A stretch of DNA of 64,000 nt from Fragum whitleyi (Eukaryota; Mollusca; Bivalvia; Cardiida; Cardiidae): positions 3,347,501 through 3,411,500 of the forward strand of contig OX411552.1 in NCBI GenBank assembly GCA_948146395.1, given 5' to 3'. This document shows, one piece after another, positions 12,486 to 25,739 of the stretch (position 1 is its first letter; every line of letters begins with the position of its first letter). The position numbers were made by a program, and so were the translations under genes. The notes beneath the pieces were generated by a model, which saw nothing but the letters and a program-made list of their open reading frames with translations, searched no databases and had not been told where the DNA came from.

Positions 12486-13595
12486 ATGGGCATGATACAA
12501 AATTCAAGTTGATATGGGCGCCATAAACGTGGTAACTACGGCTTGTTCAAGTCACCCGTATCAAAAGATACTTATTATAAAATCATGGGTGGAGTTCGAA
12601 ATTGAGCTTTTTATAAATGAGTGTTTTAATTTGTCAACCCATTTTTCCATTGACAGCAGCGGTACGTCGATTGCTGTTCTGGGCCCTGTTTCATCAAAAG
12701 ATTTAAGATGTATTTTTGTCTTACCTATGACTTACCACATGTTTAGTTCAAAAATCATGTATCACCTATATATCAATAACTATGTAAAGTGAGTGTTGTT
12801 GTAACTGTTTCAAAAGCCATCAGTAAGACAAAATTATGTCCTAAATGTTTTGATGAAACTGGCCCCTGGTTTAGATGTACTCAAGTGGTTCAACCAAATA
12901 ATCTGCTGACATGCGTTCAGGATGACAAAACGGTGCAAACCTTTAAAAATTATACCCTGCTTTGCACGTACATTTGCGGTGCATATAGTGGTGTGCATAC
13001 AATAATGACCTTACAATTATCGAGTAAGTCAAAATGTCTATCATGTACATATACATAATAATAACAGTTGCACAATTTCTAAAAGGTTCACAAAAGAAAG
13101 TTGGCGGTCGATATTTATTAAAAAAAAATAAAGTAGATAAATAGGAGAAAAGTTAGACTTGTTGTTTCACTATCTTCACAGGGTAACCTGCTTAAATAGA
13201 GTTTCAACCTTGAAATAAATGAATTAGCTCTGCTTTCAAGATGACAGAACTGTGTTAACTGTTTGCAAATTATACCCAGGTTTGCACGTGCACTTGCATA
13301 TCGTTATATGCCAATATCTAAGCACCTTACCGTCGAAAATGTGACAAAAACAATGAAAATTTAAATTGATTTTAAAATGACGTTACATTATCGAGTTCTT
13401 GATTTGAAAACAATCATTTTTTCCGGTTCATTACTAGTTAGTTCAAACATCTGCTACATTTAATGGATAAAACTTCACCAGTAAAGTGCGATATAACCTA
13501 GAAAATGATCTCAATTTTACATTTATCCCTTGTGTAAATGCTCTTATCTCCTTTTTTTTCAAATACTGCAAAAAATAGTTCCATATAATAATTTG
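12486..13595. other. Non-coding stretch with half-copies of the 15195 palindrome
   Basis: At 12915-12990 and 13230-13300, sequences such as CGGTGCAAACC and TTATACCCTGCTTTGCACGT match one arm of the palindrome at 15195-15303. The frames at 12514-13058 lack any domain signal. Confidence 0.5.
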
Positions 13596-13812
13596 ACCTT
13601 AGTCGCAAGAGCGAAATAACACCGTTGGATATTTTTATATTAAATAGAGGATAATCAACTGGTTATATCTGATGTGAAAAATATTTCACGAGAATGCGTT
13701 TTAGGCGTTAAAAAACGAGTTCCAAGGACGAGTTTTTTTAACAGCCTGATAACGTATCCGAATGAAATTTTTTCATATCAGACATAACTAGTTGATTATT
13801 CTATTTATTACA
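13596..13812. repeat. Partial 'GACGTC' family copy
   Basis: Shares TTAGTCGCAAGAGCGAAATAACACCG-type start and an inverted arrangement ending GATATCAGACATAACTAGTTGATTATT. It is internally shortened relative to the copy at 60838. Confidence 0.5.
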
Positions 13813-14750
13813 ATCTCTACAGCCCCTTTTTATTCCTAAATGTGTTAATTTTCATTTTCTATCGTCCATGGCCCTTGCATATTTCGCGTATTGATACGAA
13901 GAAAAAGTTCTTTTCGATAATTTCTAGTCGCCATTATGGACTACGCTGTAAAAATTCGAAGAAAAATAAAGATGCTGTGAAGCAAAAAATTCATTCGTAA
14001 GGCATTTAACAATTTTAAGACGAGGAACGAAAATAATTTGGGCTAATCTTAGACTGTTTTCGATATAGGAACGACAACTTCGCCAACGATGTAAACATTG
14101 GAAAGCCGCGACTCTTTGGAAATCGACCGGGTACCGAGGTGGGCATATTGGAAGATTTGTGCGTTTTGTGATCACTCTATACCCTGAGATGAGCATTCAA
14201 AATCAGCTTACGCTCGGGCTGAATTGAGTGTTTGTCGCTTAACTGCAATTTCATTGGATTTAGAGCCTTCGGAATGTCACAGAAGATAGAAACAGTCGGA
14301 TTTAGATATCTATTGTTGTTAAACCATTTCAGGATGTTCCCTCGTTCATTTCATTGTTTATGATTGTTTTGTTTAGTTTCTGTTTTCCTAGTTCATGCTG
14401 ATTTCTTTATATAATCTGTGATTCAGAAGGCGGATCCGGAGGGGGTTGTCAATCAACAACCATTCTGTATCTTAATATTTTCATTTTCGCTTTGATATTT
14501 AATCAAAATTGCATAATAATAAAAAAAAGACCCTCCCAATTTGTAAGTTTGAACTCCTATGCAGATATCCTGAACCTGTGATTGGGCTTCCATGTATTAT
14601 CTCAGTAGTCTGAGTAGGAGCCGAGCTGCTTGAAAAAAGTAGTTCCTTCAAAGAAACAGAAAAGTTTTATTGTCACTAGTGACGATATCAAAATTTATTA
14701 CAGTTTGAGAGGTCTCACTGCTAGGAATGTAATTTAAGAGTTTTTATGCA

Positions 14751-14873
14751 TACGAAAGCCTACAAGGGTCAATATGACATTTTTTCGCCTTTTTGCATGT
14801 TTCGATTTTGCATTATTACGTGTTTACACACACACCAAAACCCATCCATATCCATCCTTGTAGGCTTTCGTAT
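14751..14873. mobile_element. Short MITE with 17-bp terminal inverted repeats
   Basis: TACGAAAGCCTACAAGG at the left is matched by CCTTGTAGGCTTTCGTA at the right, enclosing about 90 bp with no coding potential. Confidence 0.8.
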
Positions 14874-15194
14874 ATACACTAGAGTCATGAATATGCAAAT
14901 GAGCTAGGAGCGTATATCAACGAAATTTCATTTTGTGAAAATGACGTCATAAATTATGTAATTATGTCAACATACAATGGCATAAATATGTTTTGTGTTA
15001 TAACAAGAATCGATAGATTTCTAGAATTTCTATGATTAATCGCAAAATTTTGAGTCATATTATTCGAAGAATATCAAAATTTTATTCGTAAAATAAAAAT
15101 ACCAAATTGATTAGACTCATCTTCTCGTTTAATAAATCGGTATTTCACGACCACTCATTCAACGTCCCCTATGTATTACACCAGCCCTGCGTTT

Positions 15195-15303
15195 AGGATC
15201 ACCGAACGGTGCGAACATTTTTCCAATTATACCCCGCTTGAACGTGCATTTGAGTGCAAAGCGGGGTATAATTCGAAAACTGTTTGCACCGTTCGGTGAT
15301 CCT
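15195..15303. repeat. Near-perfect palindrome, AGGATCACCGAACGGTGC arms
   Basis: A 109-bp foldback. AGGATCACCGAACGGTGC is mirrored by GCACCGTTCGGTGATCCT, and inside TTATACCCCGCTT is mirrored by AAGCGGGGTATAA. Half-copies occur at 12.9 and 13.2 kb. The frames on both strands here are mirror artefacts. Confidence 0.88.
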
Positions 15304-18300
15304 GAACGCCCGGCATGTCACTCCGTATCTCTTCTTGGATTCTTGATGCTTCTTCGACAAACAAACCTCAGGGCTGAATATGAACTGGACGAAATATTTG
15401 GGCATCCCCGTAGGACTCTCTTAAAGATAAGACCAAAGTTTTGTGTGTATTTAATGCGGGTGACATTGGCATTATAGATTCGCCGGTACCCTTGGAAATA
15501 TTGTGCGATAATCATGTTACATTATAGATTCCAAGGGCGTAACTACCATTACACACATTTTACAAAGGCGCTATAGAGATATATCTCCCCCTCGAAAAAT
15601 ATCAAATTAAATATTATTCAAGCTGTAGTTACGATGTTTTGGTAATTCACCAACGCTCAAATCATAAAAAGGAGAGCGGGCGGAGAACATTCATCTTTTG
15701 TTACAGTCCACATATCACCTATATCCTATATATTCTTTGATGGTCACCTTCTGCGTGCGTCTAAATTTCAGAATCCTCGTTACGGCTATCGTTGATCCTC
15801 AGTCTCTTTGTCAAATATTTTGACCTTGCTGCGTGATCTATCTGATCATGGTCTACAAGCTAGCAAATATTGATAAAAAAGGTAAACCAGTATTGTCAGC
15901 TGTTGCTTATGTAAGTTCAATATAGATAAAAACGCATATTTTACGTGGAAAATCTTGCGCCATCTGGAGGCGGCATATGGTCCTTGAATTATTTCGCCTT
16001 TCGCGGCGTAAACACTCCAACAATGACCTAAATGTTTGGACCCTTGCTCCTGAAATAAGGCTCTAAGCTGACTTACTCTTGGTCTGGAAAATGCATCGAG
16101 AACCGAACAAGACCCGTTCTAACAGAGGCTAGTAGCATATAGTCTATCAATGAAGCCTGTATTGACATGATATCACCTGCCTGATAACATAAAATGATGT
16201 CAGGAATTCTATTCTTAGAAACAATTTGCATGTTCATGATCCTTACAAGAACAGCTTTCACCTTATCCTCTTATTTCAAAGGTTTAAGAAAATTCAAGCA
16301 CTGAAAATAATACATTATGAATAGAATACTAAGCCAGTGGCAATGCTTAAAATATCAGTATTTTCTGGTTTTGGCTGCGAGAAATTATCACGACGCGGCT
16401 TTGCCGAGTCATGATAAATTCTCTTAAACTGAGCCATATAATATGTAAACCAGTTAATGAAATACTAATACCTTAATTATTTTAGTTTTGATCGTGGCAT
16501 GCTTAATTCAAATATCACCGAACCTACCCGACATATTTTGTTAAAAAAAGTATAATTTATGCAAGCTTCCTGCATGCGCGCGCTCTATGCTTCGCGAAGT
16601 GATATAAGCAAAAATGAATCTTTACCTACAATCTGTGATTTACAGAAATGCATAAATAGATGTTTGATAATAAAATGTCTTACTTTCTTGAAAAATACAG
16701 AAAAAGGATAACATCTACGATACTATAAGCAACTTTCTCGTACAAAGATGAAGACCGTGGCATTGAGCGTATACATACCTTGAGTGAATATAAACATTTT
16801 ACCAAACCCAAAGCACTGAAAGTACTGAAGGTGGAAGTTTCGGGTGACATTGTGGTGAAAAGAACAAGTCGTAAATGAAACTATGGATAATGTAAAAGTT
16901 TAAATTTCTAAAATTCTGATTTCAAGAAATGACATTGATTTGAACTGACTACCTTGAAATTTGAAAGGTTTTGTCACAAGAAATCCGCGTGTGAAATATG
17001 ACGACTAGGTTTCTTGCCGAACAGGATATATTGCCCATTTAAGGTTTTTTTGCCAAGAGACGGACAGTTAAAATGAAGCTAACAATGTCAAACCCTATTT
17101 TCCTTGGCGCGATTCGATACTCCATTATGAAATGTCATTGAATTCTGATCACTAGACAAGGAGGATTTAGAGATTAATGGATTTGTACATTAAGGCCCCC
17201 AAGCAAACAACAACAACAAAACCCCATCGGCATTATATCAAAAGGATTTCATTTGAAAAGTTTCATTTAATGTTGCAAAAGGGCTATAGAGTGTATTACG
17301 CCTTTTTCAAAATGCTCATTTGTCTGGAAAGTAAATTGTACTATAGTGGTAATTATACTTTGGATTGTTCACTCGTATTCACTCTTGAGGATGTAGAAAC
17401 GTCCTCCAAAAAATTGGTCGGTACCATCCATAAGGGCAAATAACTTTAGCATGAAAACGATCACGGGAAGGTACCTTAAAATTTGGTTTTATGACAAACG
17501 TAAAACCATATTATGTATTCCATCGATGTCTTTTAAGATAAATTTCTTTCAAATTATCAAAACTTTTCCCTTTGTACAAATATAGTGTCACAACCGAACT
17601 TACTGTGATGTTTTGATTTGTCATGGAGAGTAATGTTATTATAGGTGTATTTTCAAAACTGAGCTCTGACCTAGGCGTTCAGTCCATTACCATAGGTTTA
17701 TGAGTAAACCTTCAGATCTAAGACAAGCACTAATTTTCACTTGAAAGGTAATTTGTATCTTTGTTATGTTTGTTTTATCTATTTTGAAAGAATTGCATGG
17801 AAAAGCAAACGTTAAAAGTTGATTTCACGGCTCACCGCTCAAAATCTACCTATACATGTACTATTCGTGCGATAAAAGCAATAAAATCAAATGAGAGTGA
17901 CCTTCATTGGTGATTATTAAAATGATACTACGTTACTACTACGACTACTTCTAAAGCTACTTTTTCTCTTACAAATAGCAATATCATCATTGATAATTCC
18001 AACAATGAAAAGAATAATGAAAATAATAATAACTTCAGTAACGAAAACACTCCTCCTCAATAGGCATGATAAAAATGGTAAAAATTGTCATAACAAGATT
18101 TCATGTTCTTTTCTGAATTGATAAGTCGATGGATCGAGGTAGAACCATCTTGACTCTCTTGTGTAGAACTTCTGACTTTCGATCCTATGATTACGCTTCT
18201 TAAAGTTTTTAAATCTATATTTTCATGTACTTACAACAGTTTTGCGCTGTTTATATTTCCTTGTAAAATACAGGGTTACAATACCACACCAAAAATAAAT

Positions 18301-18341
18301 GAAAAAAAAAAAAAAATAAATAAATAAATAAATAAATAAAA
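18301..18341. repeat. Poly-A/(AAAT)n microsatellite
   Basis: An A-run followed by consecutive AAAT units. Confidence 0.95.
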
Positions 18342-19149
18342 GGGAAACCTAAATTACTTTTAAACACGACGGTAGCAGTATGCAATGAAATACAAAGTAT
18401 ACTTAGATCGTTTCTATAATGTTTATTTCAATTTTTCGTTTTACCATAATTATTGTTAGAAAATCTCACTAAAAAACTGAAATAGGGAAGGTAAAACGTC
18501 GGTGACATCTGCTGGGACAAACTGAATGACGTTGAAAAGCTCAACAAGCTGATGCCGTCCTAATGTTCAATATACTTATATTAGAGCTGCGACATCGACA
18601 AAAGAGCATGATTTCGATATTTTAAACAGGTTAGGCTTTAAGAAAAGTTAAGAATCTAATCAGCCTGTGCATCCGCACAGTCTGATCAGAGTCTACACTG
18701 TGCGATTTATTGATAGATATTGAATCAAAGTTTCTATAGACAATCAATGTTATGTTCTGTGTGGCTACTAACGCTGTTTCAATGAATAATGTTCACGCAA
18801 CGGCTCAATTGTGTTCAATCACATCGGTTATTTTGGCTTGTCACCTTCAATCGAGATCCAAAACCTTCGACCAAGGTGTAATACGTTCATATATAAAACC
18901 TTCATCAATTGCCAAATCCTTCACCCAAGGTTTAAAACCTTCAACCAGGGTCCAAAACCATCCAACGTCCCAACGTGCATCCAAGGTCCAAAATCTGCAT
19001 CGAAAATTTTTCTTCGCGATAGTTACTATAATTGGCCTGTTTTGCACGCAAATTTCTTTGTAAATATAAAAAAAAAACTCTTTTCTCGACAGAATCATAT
19101 TTAGACTACTCTGCATTAAACGTTCATTTCCTTAATTATAAATTTCATA

Positions 19150-19222
19150 TCGATGGCTCGGCGCGAAAAAATTGTAACTTCCTATATGTTTATAGGCAGT
19201 TACAGCTGTTTTTGACCTTAGC
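19150..19222. repeat. Foldback, family TAACTGCCTATA, diverged copy
   Basis: Contains TCGATGGCTCGGCGCGAAA, then TTGTAACTTCCTATATG, then TATAGGCAGTTACAGC. Its well-preserved relative is at 45926-46003. Confidence 0.65.
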
Positions 19223-19329
19223 AATCGATATATCGTAGAAGGATTGACTTATTTTGATATTTGACCCAATGAGTTTTATTTTTCAATTAATTGATTCCTG
19301 CAAAAACAATACATTGATATAACAGTTGT

Positions 19330-19910
19330 TAACGGTACGAACTGTCCGCAACCGAAGCATAGCTGAAAAATATCCAACGTTAGCCGATGTCGAACCCATG
19401 CGGACAAGTAAAATTCAAATTTTTGGTTTTCAAGTCTAATGCGCTAACCACTGAGCCAAAGAAGATCTTCCTTGACGCAGGCGTCAGACTTTGTATCTAA
19501 ACCAACGAAGCTGTGCAGGACAGTGGTGAGAGTGGTCTCCCGTGACGCACTCCCCCTTAAGAGCCATCATATATTGATGACTTTAACGGCAGTAGTGTGC
19601 TTTCTGAACAAACCAAATCGGTACAATGCCGACATAAATGGCTCAATGGCCAATTCCGGACGAGCCCCCATTGTATGTACGAACTGTCGTCAGCCGATGC
19701 ATTGCTGAAAAATATCCGACGTGGGCCAGTGTCGAACCCACGCTGACAAGCAATATTAATTTATTGGATTACACGTCTAATGCGCTAACCACTGAGCCAA
19801 AGAAGGTCTTCCCTGTCGCAGGTGTCAGACATTGTATGTAAACCAACGAAGCTATGCAGGACAGTGGTGAGAGTGGTCTTCCATAATACAGTTATGCCCC
19901 TTTAAATGAC
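19330..19910 (-). repeat. 341-bp tandem duplication carrying tRNA-like sequence
   Basis: Two units with an offset of 341 bp share ACGAACTGTC, GCTGAAAAATATCC, GCGCTAACCACTGAGCCAAAGAAG and ACCAACGAAGCT. On the minus strand each reads TGGCTCAGTGGTTAGCGCA (A-box like) and later GGGTTCGACA (B-box like), spaced too far apart for a normal tRNA. This fits a tRNA-derived SINE head rather than a functional tRNA. A third A-box piece lies at about 20345-20415. Confidence 0.7.
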
Positions 19911-20121
19911 TGCGTCGTTTTTTTTCCCGTGACCCGTCACACGTGTGTTTCTACATGTCGAGTAACATCTTGATAATTATGATAAATATTCCCAATGATA
20001 AATGAAAATCTTCAGCATGTAAATAAACTGGAAATAAAAAAACGATTCCTAAAACTCGAGTTTAGCACTTTAAAATGATATATGTTGTGATTCGATTAGT
20101 TGTTGTTGAGTAAGCTTTCTG

Positions 20122-20314
20122 AGGGCCAACTTATTTCTGACCCTGGGCGGGTACTGGTTCCCGCATTTTCAGAGTATCTCTCAGAAAGCGGAATACCAGC
20201 TCTAGACTGGTCCACATATCGACTATCAGATAGCCTAGAATGGTCTATTCTGATATCCGACAGTGAGACAAGTCTACACCCGACCCGAAAGCGGGCCAGA
20301 AATAAGTTTGCCCT
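20122..20314. mobile_element. Foldback element, about 190 bp
   Basis: The left end AGGGCCAACTTATTTCTG is mirrored with small changes by CAGAAATAAGTTTGCCCT at the right. Inner arms also pair (CTAGACTGGTC.. / ..CTAGAATGGTC region). Open frames on both strands across it are mirror artefacts. Confidence 0.8.
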
Positions 20315-20454
20315 GAGTAATATTAAAATTATTGGTTTACTAGTCAAAGGCACTAACCACAGAGCCAAAGAAGACCTTCTTTGGTTCTGTGGTTAGCGCA
20401 TTGGCCTTGCAGACAATAACTTCTATAATTCTATTCGGTTATTTTCAACAACAA

Positions 20455-20592
20455 CAAAAATAACAAGAAGAAGAAAAAGAAGAAGAGGTGAAGAAAAAAA
20501 AAAGAAGAAGAAGAAGAAGAAGAAGAAAAAAAAAAGAAGAAAAAGAAGAAACAATAACAGCATCATCATCAACATCATCAACAACAACAACA
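20455..20592. repeat. Purine-rich (GAA)n and (CAT/CAA)n low-complexity tract
   Basis: AAG/GAA triplets with A-runs, followed by CATCATCAT and CAACAACAA triplets. Confidence 0.95.
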
Positions 20593-20906
20593 TAATTTAA
20601 CCATTAATTTCTATTTACGGTCTCCATTTTAATGATGCTGCATTTATCAAGATGGGTTCAAGGGATAGTGAAATCCCATTTCAATATGACAATTTAGAAT
20701 AGAAAAAAGACAAAAAGACCATAGAACTCGTAGACTGGCTTAATGTTAGAATTTCTTCGATCCTTTAAGTACATTCCTAGTTAAAAAAATTACTGACTCG
20801 TTGGAAAAAATAAATTACCTACATTTGTTCAAATCGTTTTCGATATGTTTTTATGAAAAATATGTTAATGGACTCATGTAGGATAAACATTTTTTATAAT
20901 ATCTTT

Positions 20907-21072
20907 TGAAAGGTAATGGCCCCGCAATAGTTCCGCCACATTTCGGAAATCATGATTTTTTTACAAAGTTGAACAAGGTTTCCTAATAAAATCATTAGGA
21001 AACCTCGGTAAACACTGTGAAAGTTCATTACTTCCGAAACGTTGTGGAACTACTACAAGTCCACCACGTTAA
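20907..21072. mobile_element. TTAA-type foldback MITE, copy B
   Basis: Starts AAGGTAATGG and contains AATAGTTCCGCCACATTTCGG and the centre GGTTTCCTAATAAAATCATTAGGAAACC. It ends CCACCACGTTAA. The left TTAA has decayed to TGAA. Same family as copies at 25300, 32244 and 56728. Confidence 0.85.
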
Positions 21073-24000
21073 ACTTCAGAATTGACAAACATCTTCTATG
21101 TGCTATATTCAGGGCTTGTCAATATAATTGATAAACATCAAACTAAGAACGGTGAAATATTTCCTTCAACAACTCAAATCGTTCAATTATATCGATCATT
21201 AGTCGATTAGTCGGCTTCATCAATAATACTTAAAGACCGAGAAGGGCGACAATTTGAAATAAATACCTTAACAATATGGGTTCTATTTCTATTGCAAAGG
21301 AATGGTAGAGGATAAGGTTCATTTTTTCCTCGAAATGCTCAATTTATCATGATTTAGGCTCGAATAATTTAACGTTTGAACTGTACATGTTTAGTTTGTA
21401 ATCTTATTTTGTGTATAAGTCGGTGGCCTGCTTATGCAATGAAATGTTTCAACTTTGAATCTTCCGTTTCAACATTATATTTGATGCCTTTAAAATGCAA
21501 TTTTATAAAAAAATATTGATCAAAATATTGACTTGGTTGGTGATCAAAAACCTTTTTCTCTCTATTATTGAAAAAAATATCAAATATATAATGCGTCGTG
21601 TATAGCATATTTTTGTCGGCCAATTGTTTGTAAAATTAACCTAAAAAGTAAAGAATCGCGAATTTCTAAAGGGACGTGTTTTTGGCGTGAATCGGTCCAT
21701 ATATCTTAATTTTCGAAGAATATTTTCTTTCTATATCGGTCGTTTTAAGGAGTTGAGAAGAAATTTCATTACTCTCGTCTCGAGCCCGTCACGTGCAGGC
21801 GACTGTTTCTGACATGTTGTCTTTTAAGAAGCCGATAAAAACCCACGTGCGCAGGACTGGTTTGGATTGGACTAAATTGATACTAGGGATGATACTGTCA
21901 GCTAGATAATGCGGGATGAATTCTGGGAAAATATTATCTATTTACTTCAAAAATATCGTAACTACAGCTTATCTCAAGCTGTAGTTACGAGATTTTTTGA
22001 GTAAATCGATGACTTAAAGAAAATTATGGTGTAAATGCTAGAGAAAAGTAACGTTATAAGTGAATTGTTTGATGATAAATTGGTTTATCCTCTAACAGTA
22101 TCTTTTATCTTTCATGCCGATTTAAAATTCCGGATTTGTTTTCTTTGACCATTTTCTGCTTCAAAACGAGATGGTTATTTGAAGATTTATTTATTCTAGA
22201 CCTCCAGCCTCACACTGTTAGAAAATCCGCCTATATGATTTTAATGATGATGATAAATCTTTGCATCGATAAGCGAAACGAGAAATCGAAATGTTACTGA
22301 TTTTAGTACAAGTATTTTTTAAAAAATAAAGGCCTAGAAAACGATATTTTAAACAGTGAAGCGAAACTCAAGTAGTTGCTTGTAACTCAAGTAATTACCT
22401 TGCGTACGTTAATAAAATTTATTTCATTTTTTTAAAGAAAGGAACATTGCCTTTTTTATTTTTATTTTTTCATATGAACAATTTTGCTGTTAAGATAATC
22501 TTGCCATTTGATCGACGCTATTTTATTGGGATCTGCTGTTTGTATTATCCCAATTCTGAATGAAGAAATAAAATAGAAAGGAGTTTAACAGAATGCTATA
22601 TATATGGTAAATAATTTAGATAAATCTAACAAAGTTGGGGGTAAAGTAATAAAGCCAAAAATATTGCCAGCAGAAATATACCAGAAACTTCAAAATTTAC
22701 TTAAACAATGCATAAATAAGATAGATTTTGGATGGTTAGTTTCAAAGCGGGGGGAATTTGTCAGGCAGAAATAAAACAAACGCATGTCCTATCGAATTAG
22801 ACCCTTCTCCGTATAATAGATGTCCTTATATTTAGGTATACAGTTTAGATGACATTTATTTAGTGCAACTTTGAAATATACATGTATACTTTGAACCGCA
22901 TGAAATACGTGTTTTTACAGAAAAAAATGTTATAAAAAAAGAGACTTCAATCAGTTATTGTTATCTTTTTTCGAAGAAATTATATATAACCGTATTTCAG
23001 TCGATTTGATAGACTATTTAATCTTATGTTTTATAAAAGAGTAGTCAAAATCTGGTACATGTTTTGTTTAGGTACAACTCAATTCAAAGTGCTGTGAGCA
23101 CTGTAATTGTGCGGTATTGAATGACTGAACCACTGAATGACTGAACCGCGGTTATTGTTGATTCAGGAGTTTAAATATATCTAGTCTTGAAAAAACAAAC
23201 AGATTAACAAACAAATATACAAACAAACAAAACAACAACAAAAAATTTCCAAACTCAAGTTATTGTTATCGATATGGCCAAACCATTCATAACACATTTA
23301 AAGATACCTTAAAATTTGCGAAATAATATTTTATCTAGGATGTCGACAGAATTTATTCAGCATATAATTGCGAAATATGAGCATTGACATTTGCTTCATA
23401 CATAGTTTTAGATTTGAATATTCAGCCAAATGCAACTTCATTCTTTTGATGCGGAAGTGCGGAAGTTTGAAAATAATAAGTGTTCAGACAGCTAATAAGC
23501 TGCTTTTAAAATATGTAAGGCATTCTGTATTGTAACTCTTTGTACAATTTAGACAATGATTTCCGGTGCCACGTTTTTTTATTCAAATGAAATAAAATGA
23601 TATATAAAAATACATATGTGAAAAGCACTTTAGCAAAACACTCAAGCATGTTCATCATTTGAAATGATAACAACGTCTTATGATTAATTTGCATCTTGAA
23701 AATTTGTTGTTACAAGTAGGAACGAAGTGCAAATATACATCTGTATTTTAGTAAACTACAGTAAATATTCTGTTTTTAAGCTAAATGATACTACTGTTCA
23801 GTTCTTTATGGAATGAACTGCAAATAAAGCATGAATCAATATTCAGAGAAAATCTGAAGCTCAATTTATGCCAGCGATTTCCGAATTAACCTGTTTACAA
23901 AACGGGTATGAATTGGGGTAAAGGTAGGTTTTGCAAATATGTTTAGATGTCATCTGGTCAGAACCGCTCTAATTGTGCCTCCGCACAATTAAAAAAAATG

Positions 24001-24094
24001 TACGTTTTCATTTAGAGGACAATACAGTAACGGACGTTCAAAAGTAATGTTCAGCTTTTTGACATGCTTTTGACATTGTATTGTGCGGATATTG
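21073..24094. other. Non-coding stretch with one hairpin
   Basis: No supported gene. It holds the foldback at 21941-22004. A phrase near 23100-23165 (TGTGCGGTATTGAATGACTGAACC) reappears inverted near 60740-60770. Confidence 0.5.
21941..22004. repeat. Foldback with CGTAACTACAGCTT arms
   Basis: CGTAACTACAGCTT is mirrored by AAGCTGTAGTTACG, with outer arms TTACTTCAAAAAT / ATTTTTTGAGTAAA. It is related to the hairpin at 38800-38872 and a half-copy near 15620. Confidence 0.88.
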
Positions 24095-24445
24095 TACAGT
24101 TAACAACATCGTGAAATTGACAAGATGAATGATTCTGGAATAAATAGAGAATGGAATTGAATGAGTGTTTGGAGCGAGTTTTGAATGAATATTAAGGGAT
24201 AAATTACATTATCGCCAATTTCGTCCAAACTGGTAATTTATTACCCCCCTTTATACAAAAACCTCCGTTCATTCCTAATTTTATGTCTCCACGTACGAAT
24301 CAGACGTTTTAAAAATCCCCAGGCAAAAAAACACACAAAAAAAAACCGTGTAATATTTGGACGTAATACTGATCGATTTAGAAATATTTTTAACGATTTC
24401 GGAGCGTTTGAGTGAGTGTTTGGAATGAACGATTGAAATATGTAT
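24095..24445. mobile_element. MITE family CAGTTAACAACATCGTGAAATTGAC, diverged copy
   Basis: Starts ACAGTTAACAACATCGTGAAA and contains GAATGAGTGTTTGGAGCGAG and, further right, GAGTGAGTGTTTGGAATGAAC. The right terminal repeat is lost. Better copies lie at 32863, 39952 and 54519. Confidence 0.7.
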
Positions 24446-25299
24446 GCCTGTTGTAAACAAAACTTTGGCAGACAGTATAGACTAAAATCAGCCTGCACAT
24501 TTGTGCAGTCTAATCTGAGCATATACTGCCTGTCTTCTACTTGATTGTTGTTTTAAAAATCCTGAACCATTGTAGGTGATATGAAAAAATAGGAAGTTTG
24601 GTAAGAAAATATTTAAATTCAGCAGGTTAACATTGTTTAAGATTAGGGAAACAAACTTCCTTTGTGTTTGTTGTAACCCCTTTTACAGAAATCCTGGATC
24701 CGCCACAGAAAGTTCATATCTGTAATCAATCAGGTTAGCGCGTGCTAGCTCGCACGAAATGAGCAGGCTGACTTGGATCGAAACTCGCCGCTCGTGTCGA
24801 ATTTTCTGAATTTAGATCTCTTCTGTATTGGAGTTCTATAAATGCTTCCACTGGTTGATCTATGCTGGACCCAATCTCTTTTTTGAATATTTATTTTACG
24901 GAGTTAAATTAGGTCCTTTTTTGCGTGACGTGCCTAATTTTCAACAGAGTTCAAACCAGCATGTTAGGTTATCCGTGATAAATTTCTATCTATTCACTGG
25001 AATTGCCTCCTGTCCCCAAATGCGGGCCATATGCTGGTCTCCAATAAATTTTGAGAATAGGAAGAACGGAATTTATCTCACAAATAATTTATCAAATAAA
25101 GACCGCCTTGTTATGTAAATTTTCTTCCAATTTTCTCTTCTGTTTTTAAATAATTGACGTTTGAAATGACATCATACATATCCATTATTTTATTTCATAA
25201 CCTGGTATTTTGTTTTACAATTTGGAAGTATATTCTTTAGACTGTCTATTTGTCTCTGTTTTATATAAGTTATTAATATGAGGAGTGTTCCGTTTTTGC

Positions 25300-25464
25300 T
25301 TAAGGTAATAGACCAGTAATAGTTCCGCATCATTTTGGAAGTAGTGGACTTTAACAATATTAACCGAGGTTTCCTAATGATTTTCATTAGGAAACCTCGG
25401 TCAACATTGTGACAGTTCATCAGTTTCGAAATGTTGTGGAACTATTACGGGTCCACTACCTTAA
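25300..25464. mobile_element. TTAA-flanked foldback MITE, copy C
   Basis: TTAA at 25300-25303 and 25461-25464 bracket inverted ends AAGGTAATAGACC.. / ..GGTCCACTACCTT. The centre is a stem ACCGAGGTTTCCTAATGA / TCATTAGGAAACCTCGGT. A TTAA target and TIRs without coding sequence fit a piggyBac-mobilised MITE. This is inference from structure only. Confidence 0.88.
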
Positions 25465-25739
25465 AAGGACACATGGGATCTGCCATGAGATTTTCTGTGA
25501 GACAAGCTGAAGTTATAAAGCGAGGATTGGAGACCCTAATAAAATTTGCACTCAAGAAGAGGTCAAGATCAGCTTGTCTTAAAAAAATCGAGTAGCATTA
25601 TTATTTTCCTCATAGTAATATAGTATTTGTTCTTTCAAATGCTTAAATGACTTATATCAACCTAAGAAATAACGCGTTAACGTTAATAAAGATGGCGTTA
25701 CGATTACGTCATCTAGATTTCGATTTAAAACATGTGAAA

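Larger units (their letters stand above)
15304..19329. other. Non-coding stretch, largely unassigned
   Basis: No supported gene. It holds a half-copy of the CTGTAGTTACGAT foldback (near 15620), the second copy of the 10647 repeat (17640-17750), an (AAAT)n run at 18301-18341, a trace of the TGAGTCTGTGCG family at 18655-18705 and a foldback at 19150-19222. The region 18847-19116 is open on both strands through a CAAAACCTTCA-type degenerate tandem repeat and is unlikely to code. Confidence 0.5.

Noticed and set aside
18811..19116. Overlapping 90-100 codon frames on both strands
   Set aside because: Derived from a degenerate CAAAACCTTCA-type tandem repeat, with no domain and no conserved frame.
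20096..20396. Two 90-98 codon frames on opposite strands
   Set aside because: They cover a foldback element, and the mirror symmetry produces both.
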